Positions 18,368 to 26,805 of a stretch of 64,000 nt of DNA are shown here, piece after piece. The notes under the pieces are model-generated. The model made no database searches. It was not told where the DNA came from and worked only from the letters and a program-made list of their open reading frames with translations. This DNA comes from Verrucomicrobiaceae bacterium. GTDB lineage: Bacteria > Verrucomicrobiota > Verrucomicrobiia > Verrucomicrobiales > Verrucomicrobiaceae. The position numbers and the translations under genes were made by a program. Every line of letters starts with the position of its first letter. The stretch's first letter is position 1. The stretch is taken from the NCBI GenBank assembly GCA_024232965.1, contig JACKQF010000004.1, forward strand, positions 496,001 through 560,000, read 5' to 3'.

Positions 18368-20192
18368 GGAGTCATTACTAAACGTGGTTGCCAGCAGAAT
18401 CAAACCAAGGCATTCTAAAAAAGCCGTGCCACCCCCACCGAACACAGAGACAAGCACCCGCGAAATCGTCCCGCCGAGTGAATTGGTGGTGCGCGCCAAG
18501 CTGGACAATCGTTGGTACGCGCTGGGTGGCGGGGTGCTGGCGCTAGCGATTCTCTATCTGGCTTGGCCCTTCCAGCACTGGAATTTCGAAACACGGTCTT
18601 CAGTGCTAGGCGGATGGTTTCGTTCCGCCATCAGCCAAGAGGAATGGCAATTCTGTTTGCTGGTGCCGTTTTTGACGGGATTCCTCATCTACCTGCAACG
18701 CGCGAAGCTTCGCACCCTGCCCCTTGAGGGCGATTGGCGAGGTCTAGCACTGATTCTTCCTGGGCTGGGGTTTTATTGGATGGGCTACAAAGTGGATACC
18801 GGCTACTTGGGATTTCTGTCTGCACACTTGTTCCTGGGCGGGCTGATTGTGCTAGTCGGAGGCCGGGCATGGGCGAGGGTTCTTTTCACGCCTTGGCTGT
18901 TACTGACCTTCATGTGGCCGATGTTTCCGCTGGAGGAGATGCTAGCATCCCCTCTACGGCTGATCACCGCAAACGTGGCCGCCAAGTTCCTCAATCTCGT
19001 CGGTGTGGGCACAGTGAGTGAGGGCACCTCTCTCTTCTCGGCGGCCGACGCCGCTTCGGGCTTGGCTCGGGGAGATCGCTTCCGATTAAATGTTGAAGCC
19101 CCATGCAGCGGCATCCGCTCTCTTTTCTCGCTGCTAATGATCGCGCTGTTCTATGGTAGCATGGCACTGCGGCAGCCGAAGCAGCGCCTGATTCTGTTTC
19201 TCTCTGCCGTCCCTCTGGCGATGCTGGGAAACTTCGTGCGCATGATCTTGTTGGCGCTGGGCAGCATGTGGTTCGGTTCCGAGTTTGCGGTCGGCAGGAA
19301 TATCGATGGGCACCAGGAGATGAGTGGGTTTCACAGCCTCGCCGGGTACGCGGTTTTCGCCGTCGCCCTGGGTGGGATGTTCGCGGTGTGCAGTTATTTC
19401 GAGGGCCGCCACTGGAAGAAGGTCAAAAAGTCGGCAAAAGGCTTCACTGGTGGCACGCCGTCTTTGGCGTCGCGTCCACTGTCCCGCTTGACCTTGGCAC
19501 AGGTCGGCACTGCGGTTGCGTTGGCTGGTGTTTGCCTCGGCGTTTGCGCGGCAACGCCCGTGCAGTTGGTATTGGCACAGCCGGGACTGGTCCGCACACT
19601 ACCTCTCCAATTCAAAGATTTTCAGGGCATCGAACAGGGCATGACGATCCAGGAGAAAAAGATTTTGGCAGAAGGCGTCAAGATTGTCCGCAATGCCTAC
19701 CTAGGCCCCGGCGGCCGTCAGATCCTCGTTACGCTCATCACGAGCGGCCAAGGCAAGCGCGAGTTGCATCGCCCAGAGGTCTGCCTACCCGGCCAGGGCT
19801 GGAATATGGCGGAATCAACGCCCGTGGAGTTGAAACTATCCGACGGACGCACCATCACCGCAACCCTGCTGCGGCTGTTCTCTGACAGGGAAGTCGCCCC
19901 CGGTGTCCAATCCCGAGTGAGGGCAGTAAACATCTACTGGTATGTCGGCTCTGACGGCACGACCAGCCCCGACTACTACGACCATATCCGCATCAGCTAC
20001 CTGGATGCGATCTTCAAAAACATCAACCATCGGTGGTCGATGGTCTCCATTTTCAGCCCCATCGCTGAAAGCCAACTCGCGGACAACAATCCCTTTGCCG
20101 AAATCGGTGCCATCGAAGAGGTGAAAAACTTCGTTCAAGATTTGGCACCGCACTTCATGATGAAGGCAGACGGCTCGGCCCCAGCACCTTGA
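18366..20192 (+). CDS. Exosortase fused to a C-terminal EpsI-like domain
   Basis: 608 residues from the ATG at 18366. About eight membrane helices carry the exosortase catalytic triad: Cys247 in EAPCSGIRS, Arg292 in GNFVRM, and His323 in FHSLAGYAVF. Residues about 415-595 form an EpsI domain with the HRPEVCLPGQGW motif. Exosortases are membrane transpeptidase-like enzymes that process PEP-CTERM-type proteins; EpsI is often a separate gene or a fusion. The first 30-40 residues are Pro/Ser-rich, so a later start (GTG at 18486) is possible and would free space for a promoter. No PEP-CTERM substrate is encoded in this window. It converges with the TPR gene with 8 bases between. Confidence 0.88.
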   Translation: MESLLNVVASRIKPRHSKKAVPPPPNTETSTREIVPPSELVVRAKLDNRWYALGGGVLALAILYLAWPFQHWNFETRSSVLGGWFRSAISQEEWQFCLLVPFLTGFLIYLQRAKLRTLPLEGDWRGLALILPGLGFYWMGYKVDTGYLGFLSAHLFLGGLIVLVGGRAWARVLFTPWLLLTFMWPMFPLEEMLASPLRLITANVAAKFLNLVGVGTVSEGTSLFSAADAASGLARGDRFRLNVEAPCSGIRSLFSLLMIALFYGSMALRQPKQRLILFLSAVPLAMLGNFVRMILLALGSMWFGSEFAVGRNIDGHQEMSGFHSLAGYAVFAVALGGMFAVCSYFEGRHWKKVKKSAKGFTGGTPSLASRPLSRLTLAQVGTAVALAGVCLGVCAATPVQLVLAQPGLVRTLPLQFKDFQGIEQGMTIQEKKILAEGVKIVRNAYLGPGGRQILVTLITSGQGKRELHRPEVCLPGQGWNMAESTPVELKLSDGRTITATLLRLFSDREVAPGVQSRVRAVNIYWYVGSDGTTSPDYYDHIRISYLDAIFKNINHRWSMVSIFSPIAESQLADNNPFAEIGAIEEVKNFVQDLAPHFMMKADGSAPAP

Positions 20193-20200
20193 TTAACCCA

Positions 20201-21985
20201 TCAGCGTGCGCGAGCAAGGAATGCCGCCTCTTCATCCAGCAGCAGGACGGAGGGAATCTGCTCCGCCATACCATAGGCGCGCCCCACTTGTCCGGTAAGC
20301 GAGAGCAGCCCGGCGTGAACAGCACGCAACCCGGCATCCAAACGACCAGCGTCCGGCACAGCCTGGAGCTCTGCAGCCACGCGTTGAAGATCCCCAAATC
20401 GGTACGCCTCCAGCGCCCGCAGCAGCGCCGTCGGCACTTGGCCCGGCGGACTCCCCGCCGCCCCAGAACCTTCCAACTTGTCGATACCCGCCGCCGCAAT
20501 CTCCATTTCCTGACCTGTCACCAGCCGCACATAATTCAGCCTGGATTCGTAGACCGTGTTCCCGGGACGCAGTTCAGCGAGTTCGGAAGCCGCAGAAAGA
20601 ATACCGGCGCTGTCCCTGTCGCGAGTGCGCATTTCCAGCACCTTCTCCAGCATCGGCAGTTGGAGTCGTGGATCTGCGTCCGCAATGGTCCGGGCAGCGC
20701 GGGCTGCCAATGACCAGTTACCGGACTTTTCCGCGACGACCGCAGCCGCCATCAGCGCGCCGTAGTCGCGGGATTGTTCCGCACCGATGATGGACTGAAC
20801 GATGAGTTGCTGGACGCTGGCAACATCGTCTGGATTGAGATGCGTTTCTGCCTCTGCCAACCAGGCATTCATTCGGGCACGCGATACTGGAAGCGATTGC
20901 GCACTTGTGATTAAGCGTTTGAGATCGGCCCAACGGCTCTCTTCCCCCAGCGCCTGCGCGACGATCGGAAAGAGCTCGCGAGACTTCACAGCGATGTTAA
21001 CTGGCACAGCCTTGAGGATGCGAGCGAACTGTTTCTCTTCGTGCAACCAACGCAGCACTGGCAGCATTTCCAGCGGCCCCTTTGATTTAACGGCAGCGAT
21101 TTCCCGATCCATGATCGCATCCCTCGTTTGCGGGGCTGCGCGGATGGTCGCAGACACGACCTCTAGCCGATGTGCCTCAGTGTGGCTCGGATGGTCGACC
21201 ACGACCTTCAGCAGTTCTTCGGCCTCCTTTGCTGACAAATCTTTGTCCTCAGCCAAGAAATGAATCGCCTGAAGAGCCGTCGCATCTTCGCCTTTGGCAA
21301 TCAGCCAAAGCCGCTCGCGCGCCCGGCGGTGAATCTCCGGAAAGGTGTTCCCATAGTCCAGCATGGACAGGCGGAGCAGACACTCCGGGTCATCAGGCTC
21401 CATCTCCAGGGCCTTGCGCAGGGCACGCTCTGATTCCGCGAGCTTTCCTTCGCTGCGATAAATCGCCGCCAAAAGTTCCAACGGTTCGCGACGATCCCGA
21501 TCGATTTCTGGGATGTCCGCATAGACCTCCTTGGCCGCTGCACGATCTCCCAGTTCCAGCTCTGCACGACCGAGTTTCAAGAGATCTGAGACGGTGGCGA
21601 CACCCTCTGTGCGCAGCTTGCTCAACAAGACCGCCACGTTCCGGGGGTCCTGCTTGATCTGAATCAAAAACTCCGCTGAAGCCCGGACCACATCGGGCTG
21701 ATCGGGGGCGTACTGTGATGCCTCGACGACCAAGCCGTGGGCCTTGCTTACATCCCCTTTTTTCAGATAGTCCAGCGCCTGCAATGCCTTCCTCTGCCCA
21801 TACCAATGCTTGGTGCCATCAATCGCTGCCCGTCCGCCCCATGCCAGCACCAATACCAAAACCAATACGAACGTTAGCAGCCAGGTCCAAAAACCACCGC
21901 CTGTCCGCTCAGGCTTCAGCGGTAGCGGTTGCAAGGGTTGCCCAGATGGAACGCTAGCGTCAGGGCGATCGTCCTTTTCTGTCAT
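20201..21985 (-). CDS. Membrane-anchored TPR protein
   Basis: 594 residues. A Pro-rich cytoplasmic N-terminus precedes one membrane helix (WTWLLTFVLVLVLVLAWGG). A long array of helical tetratricopeptide-like repeats fills the rest: LDYLKKGDVSKAHGLVVEASQYAPDQPDVV, LKLGRAELELGDRAAAKEVYADI, IYRSEGKLAESERALRKALEMEPDDPECL. Large TPR proteins accompany exosortase/exopolysaccharide loci, where they are thought to scaffold export. A GTG at 22021 would add 12 residues, but the ATG at 21985 is preferred. It lies just downstream of the FGE-fold gene on the same strand, so the two are probably cotranscribed. Confidence 0.8.
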   Translation of the reverse strand: MTEKDDRPDASVPSGQPLQPLPLKPERTGGGFWTWLLTFVLVLVLVLAWGGRAAIDGTKHWYGQRKALQALDYLKKGDVSKAHGLVVEASQYAPDQPDVVRASAEFLIQIKQDPRNVAVLLSKLRTEGVATVSDLLKLGRAELELGDRAAAKEVYADIPEIDRDRREPLELLAAIYRSEGKLAESERALRKALEMEPDDPECLLRLSMLDYGNTFPEIHRRARERLWLIAKGEDATALQAIHFLAEDKDLSAKEAEELLKVVVDHPSHTEAHRLEVVSATIRAAPQTRDAIMDREIAAVKSKGPLEMLPVLRWLHEEKQFARILKAVPVNIAVKSRELFPIVAQALGEESRWADLKRLITSAQSLPVSRARMNAWLAEAETHLNPDDVASVQQLIVQSIIGAEQSRDYGALMAAAVVAEKSGNWSLAARAARTIADADPRLQLPMLEKVLEMRTRDRDSAGILSAASELAELRPGNTVYESRLNYVRLVTGQEMEIAAAGIDKLEGSGAAGSPPGQVPTALLRALEAYRFGDLQRVAAELQAVPDAGRLDAGLRAVHAGLLSLTGQVGRAYGMAEQIPSVLLLDEEAAFLARAR

Positions 21986-22029
21986 TGCATCACTCAGTTG
22001 GCGGGTTTCTTTCGAAGGCACCTTACAAT

Positions 22030-23739
22030 CTATTGTCCTGCGCCAGAGAGATCCAACACACAGCGGAAACCAACATCTGGCGCAGCAACCGTGCCAGGCA
22101 AGTGCCTGCGCGCAGAAGTCAGTAGTTCCTCGCGCTTACTGCTCAAGTATGAAGCCCCTCGAATAACGTGCTCCATCGGCGCACTTGGCCAAGCTTCAGC
22201 CACCCATTCAGCGACGTTTCCGCCCATGTCGTGCAACCCCAGGGCATTCGCCTCGGTCGTTGTCACCGGAGCTGTATATGCAAAGCTATCGCTGTAGTCG
22301 ATCATCGCCGTGGCCTTCAAATTCGCGGTCATATCCTCAGGGATGCCGGGCTTGGCTTGACGCCAAGGGAAGTGCTCCTGGTCCCCCAAATTCCGGGCTT
22401 CTGGATCAGACCCTTTTTCCTCAGCCAACCCCGCAGCCATGCTCCACTCAAGATCCTTTGGTAACCGGTAGGCAGCCGTCTCCGGGATCAGCTTCATCGC
22501 CCGATCACGCTGCGTCAACCAGGCACAAAAGCTCACCGCATCCTCCCAGGTTGCCCCCGCTGCAGGATGTTCCGCCCCCTGCGGGAAGGTTGGACGCAGC
22601 TTCCAGGAACCAGCCGTCGCCTTCAGCCACAGTTCATAGTCCCGCACCCGCACTTCCGTGTTGCCGATCAAAACATCACTACCAGTACTCAACGGGGCAA
22701 AGTTTAGCCCCAGCGAGCTCATGAAGGGCTGCCCCTTTTCCGCGGGCTTCAGTTTCGCCGGATCAGGCAGCCCAGCCACGCTGGACCCAGCACCACCCAG
22801 ACTCTCCCGCAGCGCTTCCACATCGGCCGCATTGACTCCTTTGTCGGACATCAGCTCGGAGCGCTGCTTTTCGCGGTCCTCGGTTTCCCTTTTCTCAGCA
22901 CTGGCCAGCAATTGCGCCGTCCGCGCACGGTCTTCAAAAACACATCTGAACCCCACTGTCGGCGCCACCAGATCCATCGGCACCGAGTACACATACGCTG
23001 GCTTCAAACACTCTGGACGAAAATAGGCCCACGAACCACCGCGCAATGTCCCACGTGCTCCCGAGCGAAGATCGCCATCGAGCGTCCACTCCCACACGTT
23101 TCCGGCTAGATCATAGATGCCTTCCGCCGTCGGCTTATAGCGTCCCACAGGGGACGTGAACGGATAGCCATCGTCGTAGCCAGGGATATCCGTGTCAGAA
23201 TAGTTCGCGTAATTGATCGGAGGCGGCCATTCCAGCCCCCAGAAGAATCGGCGCTCATCTTCCAGGGCATCTTCCGCAGTGCTACCCCCAGCGCGACGCT
23301 GACTGTCCATGCCCGCAGCCGCCCCCCACTCGCGGTTGGTCGGCAGGCGATAGAGCTGCTCCGCTGTGATCAATCCAGCCTTGCGCTCTGATTCCGTGAG
23401 CCAATTGCAAAAAGCCATCGCGTCCTTGAGTGCCACGCCCACGACAGGATGGTCCAGCCCTTGCTCAAAGTGTGGTTTGTAGCGCCAATCATAGGCCGCG
23501 CCTGCGACAAAGACCTGATACTCGCCCACTCGAGTCTCATTCAACGCCATCAGCACGGCCGTCCCAGGCACTGGCACAAAAGTCTGCTTCAGCGAGTTCG
23601 TCCGCTTCGCCGCAATCGACGCATCTGGCTGCTGCGCCAGCGCGCCCGCCCCAAGCATCAAGAGGCTAAAAATCATCCCACCCTTCCGGCGGAGATCGGA
23701 GATCGCAGCTAATTTCGACTGCACATTCATATTCATCAC
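22030..23739 (-). CDS. Secreted protein with two formylglycine-enzyme-fold (SUMF1) domains
   Basis: 569 residues: a signal peptide (about 20-36), a first SUMF1 domain (about 52-270) and a second (about 350-565), linked by a charged helix (about 272-300). Each domain has the family signatures (YRLPTNREWGAAAG, GNVWEW; YRLPKDLEWSMAAG, GNVAEW). True formylglycine-generating enzyme binds copper through two Cys in RGGSYxCxxxxC. Here the first domain reads RGGSWAYFRPEC, with Tyr239 in place of the first Cys and Cys244 kept. The second reads RGASYLSSKREE, with neither. Sulfatase activation by this protein is therefore unlikely; a binding or structural role fits better. Confidence 0.85.
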   Translation of the reverse strand: MMNMNVQSKLAAISDLRRKGGMIFSLLMLGAGALAQQPDASIAAKRTNSLKQTFVPVPGTAVLMALNETRVGEYQVFVAGAAYDWRYKPHFEQGLDHPVVGVALKDAMAFCNWLTESERKAGLITAEQLYRLPTNREWGAAAGMDSQRRAGGSTAEDALEDERRFFWGLEWPPPINYANYSDTDIPGYDDGYPFTSPVGRYKPTAEGIYDLAGNVWEWTLDGDLRSGARGTLRGGSWAYFRPECLKPAYVYSVPMDLVAPTVGFRCVFEDRARTAQLLASAEKRETEDREKQRSELMSDKGVNAADVEALRESLGGAGSSVAGLPDPAKLKPAEKGQPFMSSLGLNFAPLSTGSDVLIGNTEVRVRDYELWLKATAGSWKLRPTFPQGAEHPAAGATWEDAVSFCAWLTQRDRAMKLIPETAAYRLPKDLEWSMAAGLAEEKGSDPEARNLGDQEHFPWRQAKPGIPEDMTANLKATAMIDYSDSFAYTAPVTTTEANALGLHDMGGNVAEWVAEAWPSAPMEHVIRGASYLSSKREELLTSARRHLPGTVAAPDVGFRCVLDLSGAGQ

Positions 23740-23856
23740 CCCTCGTCATATCCTGATTTTGCAGCAGAAGCACCAAAAAAAATGCCGCAAAACCGCCTGA
23801 TTGGTGGATATTGCGGGATGCTCACGCCGGGCTAGCCACAGCGAGATTCGCCGAAA

Positions 23857-23877
23857 CACCTGCTTGCCAAACAGGTG
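23857..23877 (+). other. Small hairpin before the alpha/beta hydrolase gene
   Basis: CACCTG (23857-23862) pairs with CAGGTG (23872-23877) around a 9-base loop, 28 bases upstream of the hydrolase start. No other signal was recognised in the 166-base divergent gap between the FGE-fold and hydrolase genes. Confidence 0.25.
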
Positions 23878-23905
23878 ACCCTAGGCTCTCTACGGGACCC
23901 CCTTC

Positions 23906-24772
23906 ATGGATCATTTGATTACGCTAACATCTGGACTCAAACTAGGCTGCGCCGAATACGGCCTGCCGACTGGGACACCAGCATTCTATTTCCATGGCTG
24001 GCCAAGTGCACGGATGCAGGCAGAGTTGATGCACGAAATCGCTGTCGAAAAAGGACTACGGTTGATTGCACCGGACCGCCCAGGCATTGGTCTTTCTGAT
24101 GTCCACGTTAATCGAACACTGCTCGACTGGCCAGATACGATGGAACAGCTCGCTGCCCACTTTGGTTTCGAGAAATACCATCTCTTTGGATGGTCCGGCG
24201 GGGGGCCCTATGTGCTGGTCACAGCCCACCGATTGCCTCACCGGGTACTGAGCGCCAGCATCATCGCCGGAGCACCGCCAATTAGCTTTTTTGGCGATCG
24301 TGAGTTGTTCTGGGTTTATCGGCTGCTGATCCGGCTGCGACGCCACTTCCCGACCGTTGTCTCCATGCTTCTGCGTCTCGGGGCCTTTGCGATCCGCCAC
24401 GGAAAGCCCGACCGTTACCCGCTGAAATGGTTGGTTGGAATGATGGGCGAGGAAGACAAGCGTATCCTCTCAGACCCACACTTCTACGATGTCATCCGGC
24501 GCGGCATTCTCGCCTCCCTCCAGCGCGGCCCCCGCTGCACTCTTTCAGACGGCGATATCTACTTAGCCGAATGGGGGTTTGACCCGTCCAACGTGCAATC
24601 GCGGATTCACTTTTGGCACGGCAAGGAGGATCGCAATATCTCCTGGACTTACGCAGATCGTCTCGCCTCATTGATGCCACATGCCACCACCCATTGGACC
24701 GAGCGGGACGGCCATTACTCCCTGCCGATCACACACCTTCGGGAGATCGTCGAGACGGCGCTAGGCCGGTAG
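23906..24772 (+). CDS. Alpha/beta hydrolase
   Basis: 288 residues with the classic catalytic set. The oxyanion region is YFHGWPSAR (about residues 28-36). The nucleophile elbow is FGWSGGGP. The acid is probably Asp in HGKEDRN, and the base is His in RDGHYSLP near the C-terminus. A lid-like helical insert lies at about 135-220. No signal peptide is present, so it is cytoplasmic. The substrate is not predictable; related enzymes include haloalkane dehalogenase-like and esterase-like proteins. It precedes the sulfatase gene by 47 bases on the same strand. Confidence 0.85.
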   Translation: MDHLITLTSGLKLGCAEYGLPTGTPAFYFHGWPSARMQAELMHEIAVEKGLRLIAPDRPGIGLSDVHVNRTLLDWPDTMEQLAAHFGFEKYHLFGWSGGGPYVLVTAHRLPHRVLSASIIAGAPPISFFGDRELFWVYRLLIRLRRHFPTVVSMLLRLGAFAIRHGKPDRYPLKWLVGMMGEEDKRILSDPHFYDVIRRGILASLQRGPRCTLSDGDIYLAEWGFDPSNVQSRIHFWHGKEDRNISWTYADRLASLMPHATTHWTERDGHYSLPITHLREIVETALGR

Positions 24773-24819
24773 GGCTTTCTGGCATTTTGCCGGAAGATTG
24801 GCTGGTTAGCTTCGTCTCC

Positions 24820-26658
24820 ATGCAGATGACTCGAAACGTTTTTTCATGCTTCGCATCAATGTGGCTGGGAGCCCTAGCCGTGTGTGATGCCGCTCAGCCC
24901 AATGTCCTCATCATCACAACGGATGACATGAGTTGCGACTCAGTCGGGGTGTATGGTTGCAAACTGGCAGACACGACGCCGAACATGGACAAGCTGGCCG
25001 CGCAGTGCGTGCGGTTCAACTACGCCCACACCGTCGTCGGCAACTGCATGCCCTCCCGCAACGTCATGTGGTCGGGTCGCTATCCGCATAACAATCACAT
25101 CGATGGATTCCGTCCGATCCCAAAGGAAGCCAAGGACTACCCTGTGCTGGGAGACATCATGAAAGCGGCAGGCTGGTTCACCGGTATCCGCCACAAAGTC
25201 TCCCACTCAACCCCTTACTCGCCCTTTCCGTGGGACATCGACTTGGACACCGATGATCAAGGACAAAAGCCACACACCAAAGACGCCCCATCGTATGGCG
25301 CATCGATGACCCAGGGAATCAACGCGGCCAAAGCAGCCGGCAAACCTTTCTGCCTGATGCTCAATATCGCAGACCCACACAAGCCCTTTTTCGCCGAAGG
25401 CAGAGGCGGCGCGGTAGTGGACGATCCACACACTCCTACACGAGTCTTCAAACCCGAGGAAGTCCCCGTGCCAGGGTTTCTGCCAGACGACCCCGTAATC
25501 CGCCAGGAACTATCGCTCTACTACTCCTCCGTCCGGCGTGCAGATGACGCCGTCGGTGCCATTCTTCAGGCATTGAAAGCCTCCGGAGAAGACGAAAACA
25601 CGGTCATTGTCTTCCTGTCAGATCACGGTATGCCGCTGCCATTTTCAAAGACGCAACTTTATCTGCACAGCACTCGCACCCCGCTCATGATTCGCTGGCC
25701 AGACGTCACGAAGGCGGGCACAGTCGATGATTCTCACATGGTCTCGACGGTAGATCTCCTGCCGACATTGCTGGACATGGTGGGCGTGCAACATCCAGAG
25801 GGATTCGATGGCCGATCTCTGGCACCGCTGCTGAAAGGGCAAGACGATCCAGATCGGACAATGGTCTTCAAAGAGTACAATGAAAACTCTGGCGGGCAAC
25901 GCACCCCCATGCGAGCCGTCCAGACCAAAGACTACCTCTATGTCTTCAATCCCTGGTCGAATGGAACCCGAGTAATGGGCGGCGCCACCGCCGGGACAAT
26001 GACCTGCAAACAGATGCGCGTGCTTGCCAAAAACGACCCGCAGGTAGCAGCCCGCATTGACCTGTTTGACCATCGGGTCCCAGAAGAGGCCTATGAGGTG
26101 CGTTACGACCCCGACGCACTGACAAACCTGATCTCCGATCCTGCCCACACGACCCAAGTAGCAGCGCTGGAAAAAGCCATGGAGGACTGGATGGAACGGA
26201 CCAAAGATCCGCTTCTCGAAGTCTTCCGTCATCGCGATGATCCCGCCTACCTTGAGGCCTTCATGCAAAAGGAAGAGGCCGCAGCCGGAAAGCGCAAAGA
26301 AGGTAAAGGCAAAGGCAAAGCAAGTGCCAAAGGCCAAAAGGGCGCAGCACACAAAGCCAATCTCATCAAACTAGAGGTGCCAACATCAGTCACCCCAGGT
26401 CAAAAAGCCGTCGTCAAGGTGCCCCACACCTTCCCGGCAGAGCTCGGCGAGCAGACAGTCCTTGTGACCATGAAAGGGTCAAAAGGCCGCCGCATCGAAC
26501 GCAAGACCCTCAAGGCATCCGGCCAAGGCGTCCTGGAAGTTACCTTTGAGATCCCGGCAAATCTTGAGGATGAACAAGTAACCTTCGCCGGTCTCGTCGG
26601 CGAAAACATCCAGACCGCACTCCAACATCTGGAGAGCAAGCCTATCAAGTTGAAGTGA
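24820..26658 (+). CDS. S1-family sulfatase with C-terminal Ig-like extension
   Basis: 612 residues. A signal peptide (about 5-25) is followed by VLIITTDDMSCDSVGVYG, the calcium-binding Asp pair, and NCMPSRNVMWSGR. Cys76 in C-x-P-x-R is the residue converted to formylglycine in active type I sulfatases. ADPHKPF, LSDHGMPL and the late HKANLIK region complete the fold. After about residue 485 a Lys/Gly-rich linker (KRKEGKGKGKAS) leads to a small beta domain (VTPGQKAVVKVPHTFPAELGEQTVLVTMKG). It probably cleaves sulfate esters of polysaccharides in the periplasm. The start at 24820 gives the signal peptide; 24826 is equally possible. Confidence 0.9.
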   Translation: MQMTRNVFSCFASMWLGALAVCDAAQPNVLIITTDDMSCDSVGVYGCKLADTTPNMDKLAAQCVRFNYAHTVVGNCMPSRNVMWSGRYPHNNHIDGFRPIPKEAKDYPVLGDIMKAAGWFTGIRHKVSHSTPYSPFPWDIDLDTDDQGQKPHTKDAPSYGASMTQGINAAKAAGKPFCLMLNIADPHKPFFAEGRGGAVVDDPHTPTRVFKPEEVPVPGFLPDDPVIRQELSLYYSSVRRADDAVGAILQALKASGEDENTVIVFLSDHGMPLPFSKTQLYLHSTRTPLMIRWPDVTKAGTVDDSHMVSTVDLLPTLLDMVGVQHPEGFDGRSLAPLLKGQDDPDRTMVFKEYNENSGGQRTPMRAVQTKDYLYVFNPWSNGTRVMGGATAGTMTCKQMRVLAKNDPQVAARIDLFDHRVPEEAYEVRYDPDALTNLISDPAHTTQVAALEKAMEDWMERTKDPLLEVFRHRDDPAYLEAFMQKEEAAAGKRKEGKGKGKASAKGQKGAAHKANLIKLEVPTSVTPGQKAVVKVPHTFPAELGEQTVLVTMKGSKGRRIERKTLKASGQGVLEVTFEIPANLEDEQVTFAGLVGENIQTALQHLESKPIKLK

Positions 26659-26741
26659 CCCATTGACTGCACGCAGCGGGCTGGTGCAGGACATCTGTAT
26701 CAGCCTTTCCGGAACAGCTCCGCCAGCGCAAAAGGGCACGC

Positions 26742-26764
26742 ACCTGACAAACCCGTGGTCAGGT
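26742..26764. terminator. Hairpin between convergent sulfatase and RGG-protein genes
   Basis: ACCTGAC (26742-26748) pairs perfectly with GTCAGGT (26758-26764) around a 9-base loop. It sits in the 147-base gap where two genes converge. No U-tract follows on either strand, so terminator function rests on position only. Confidence 0.35.
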
Positions 26765-26805
26765 CACGGCAGCAAGCTGCAGCAGTCCACAGAGGCCGGC
26801 ATCTT

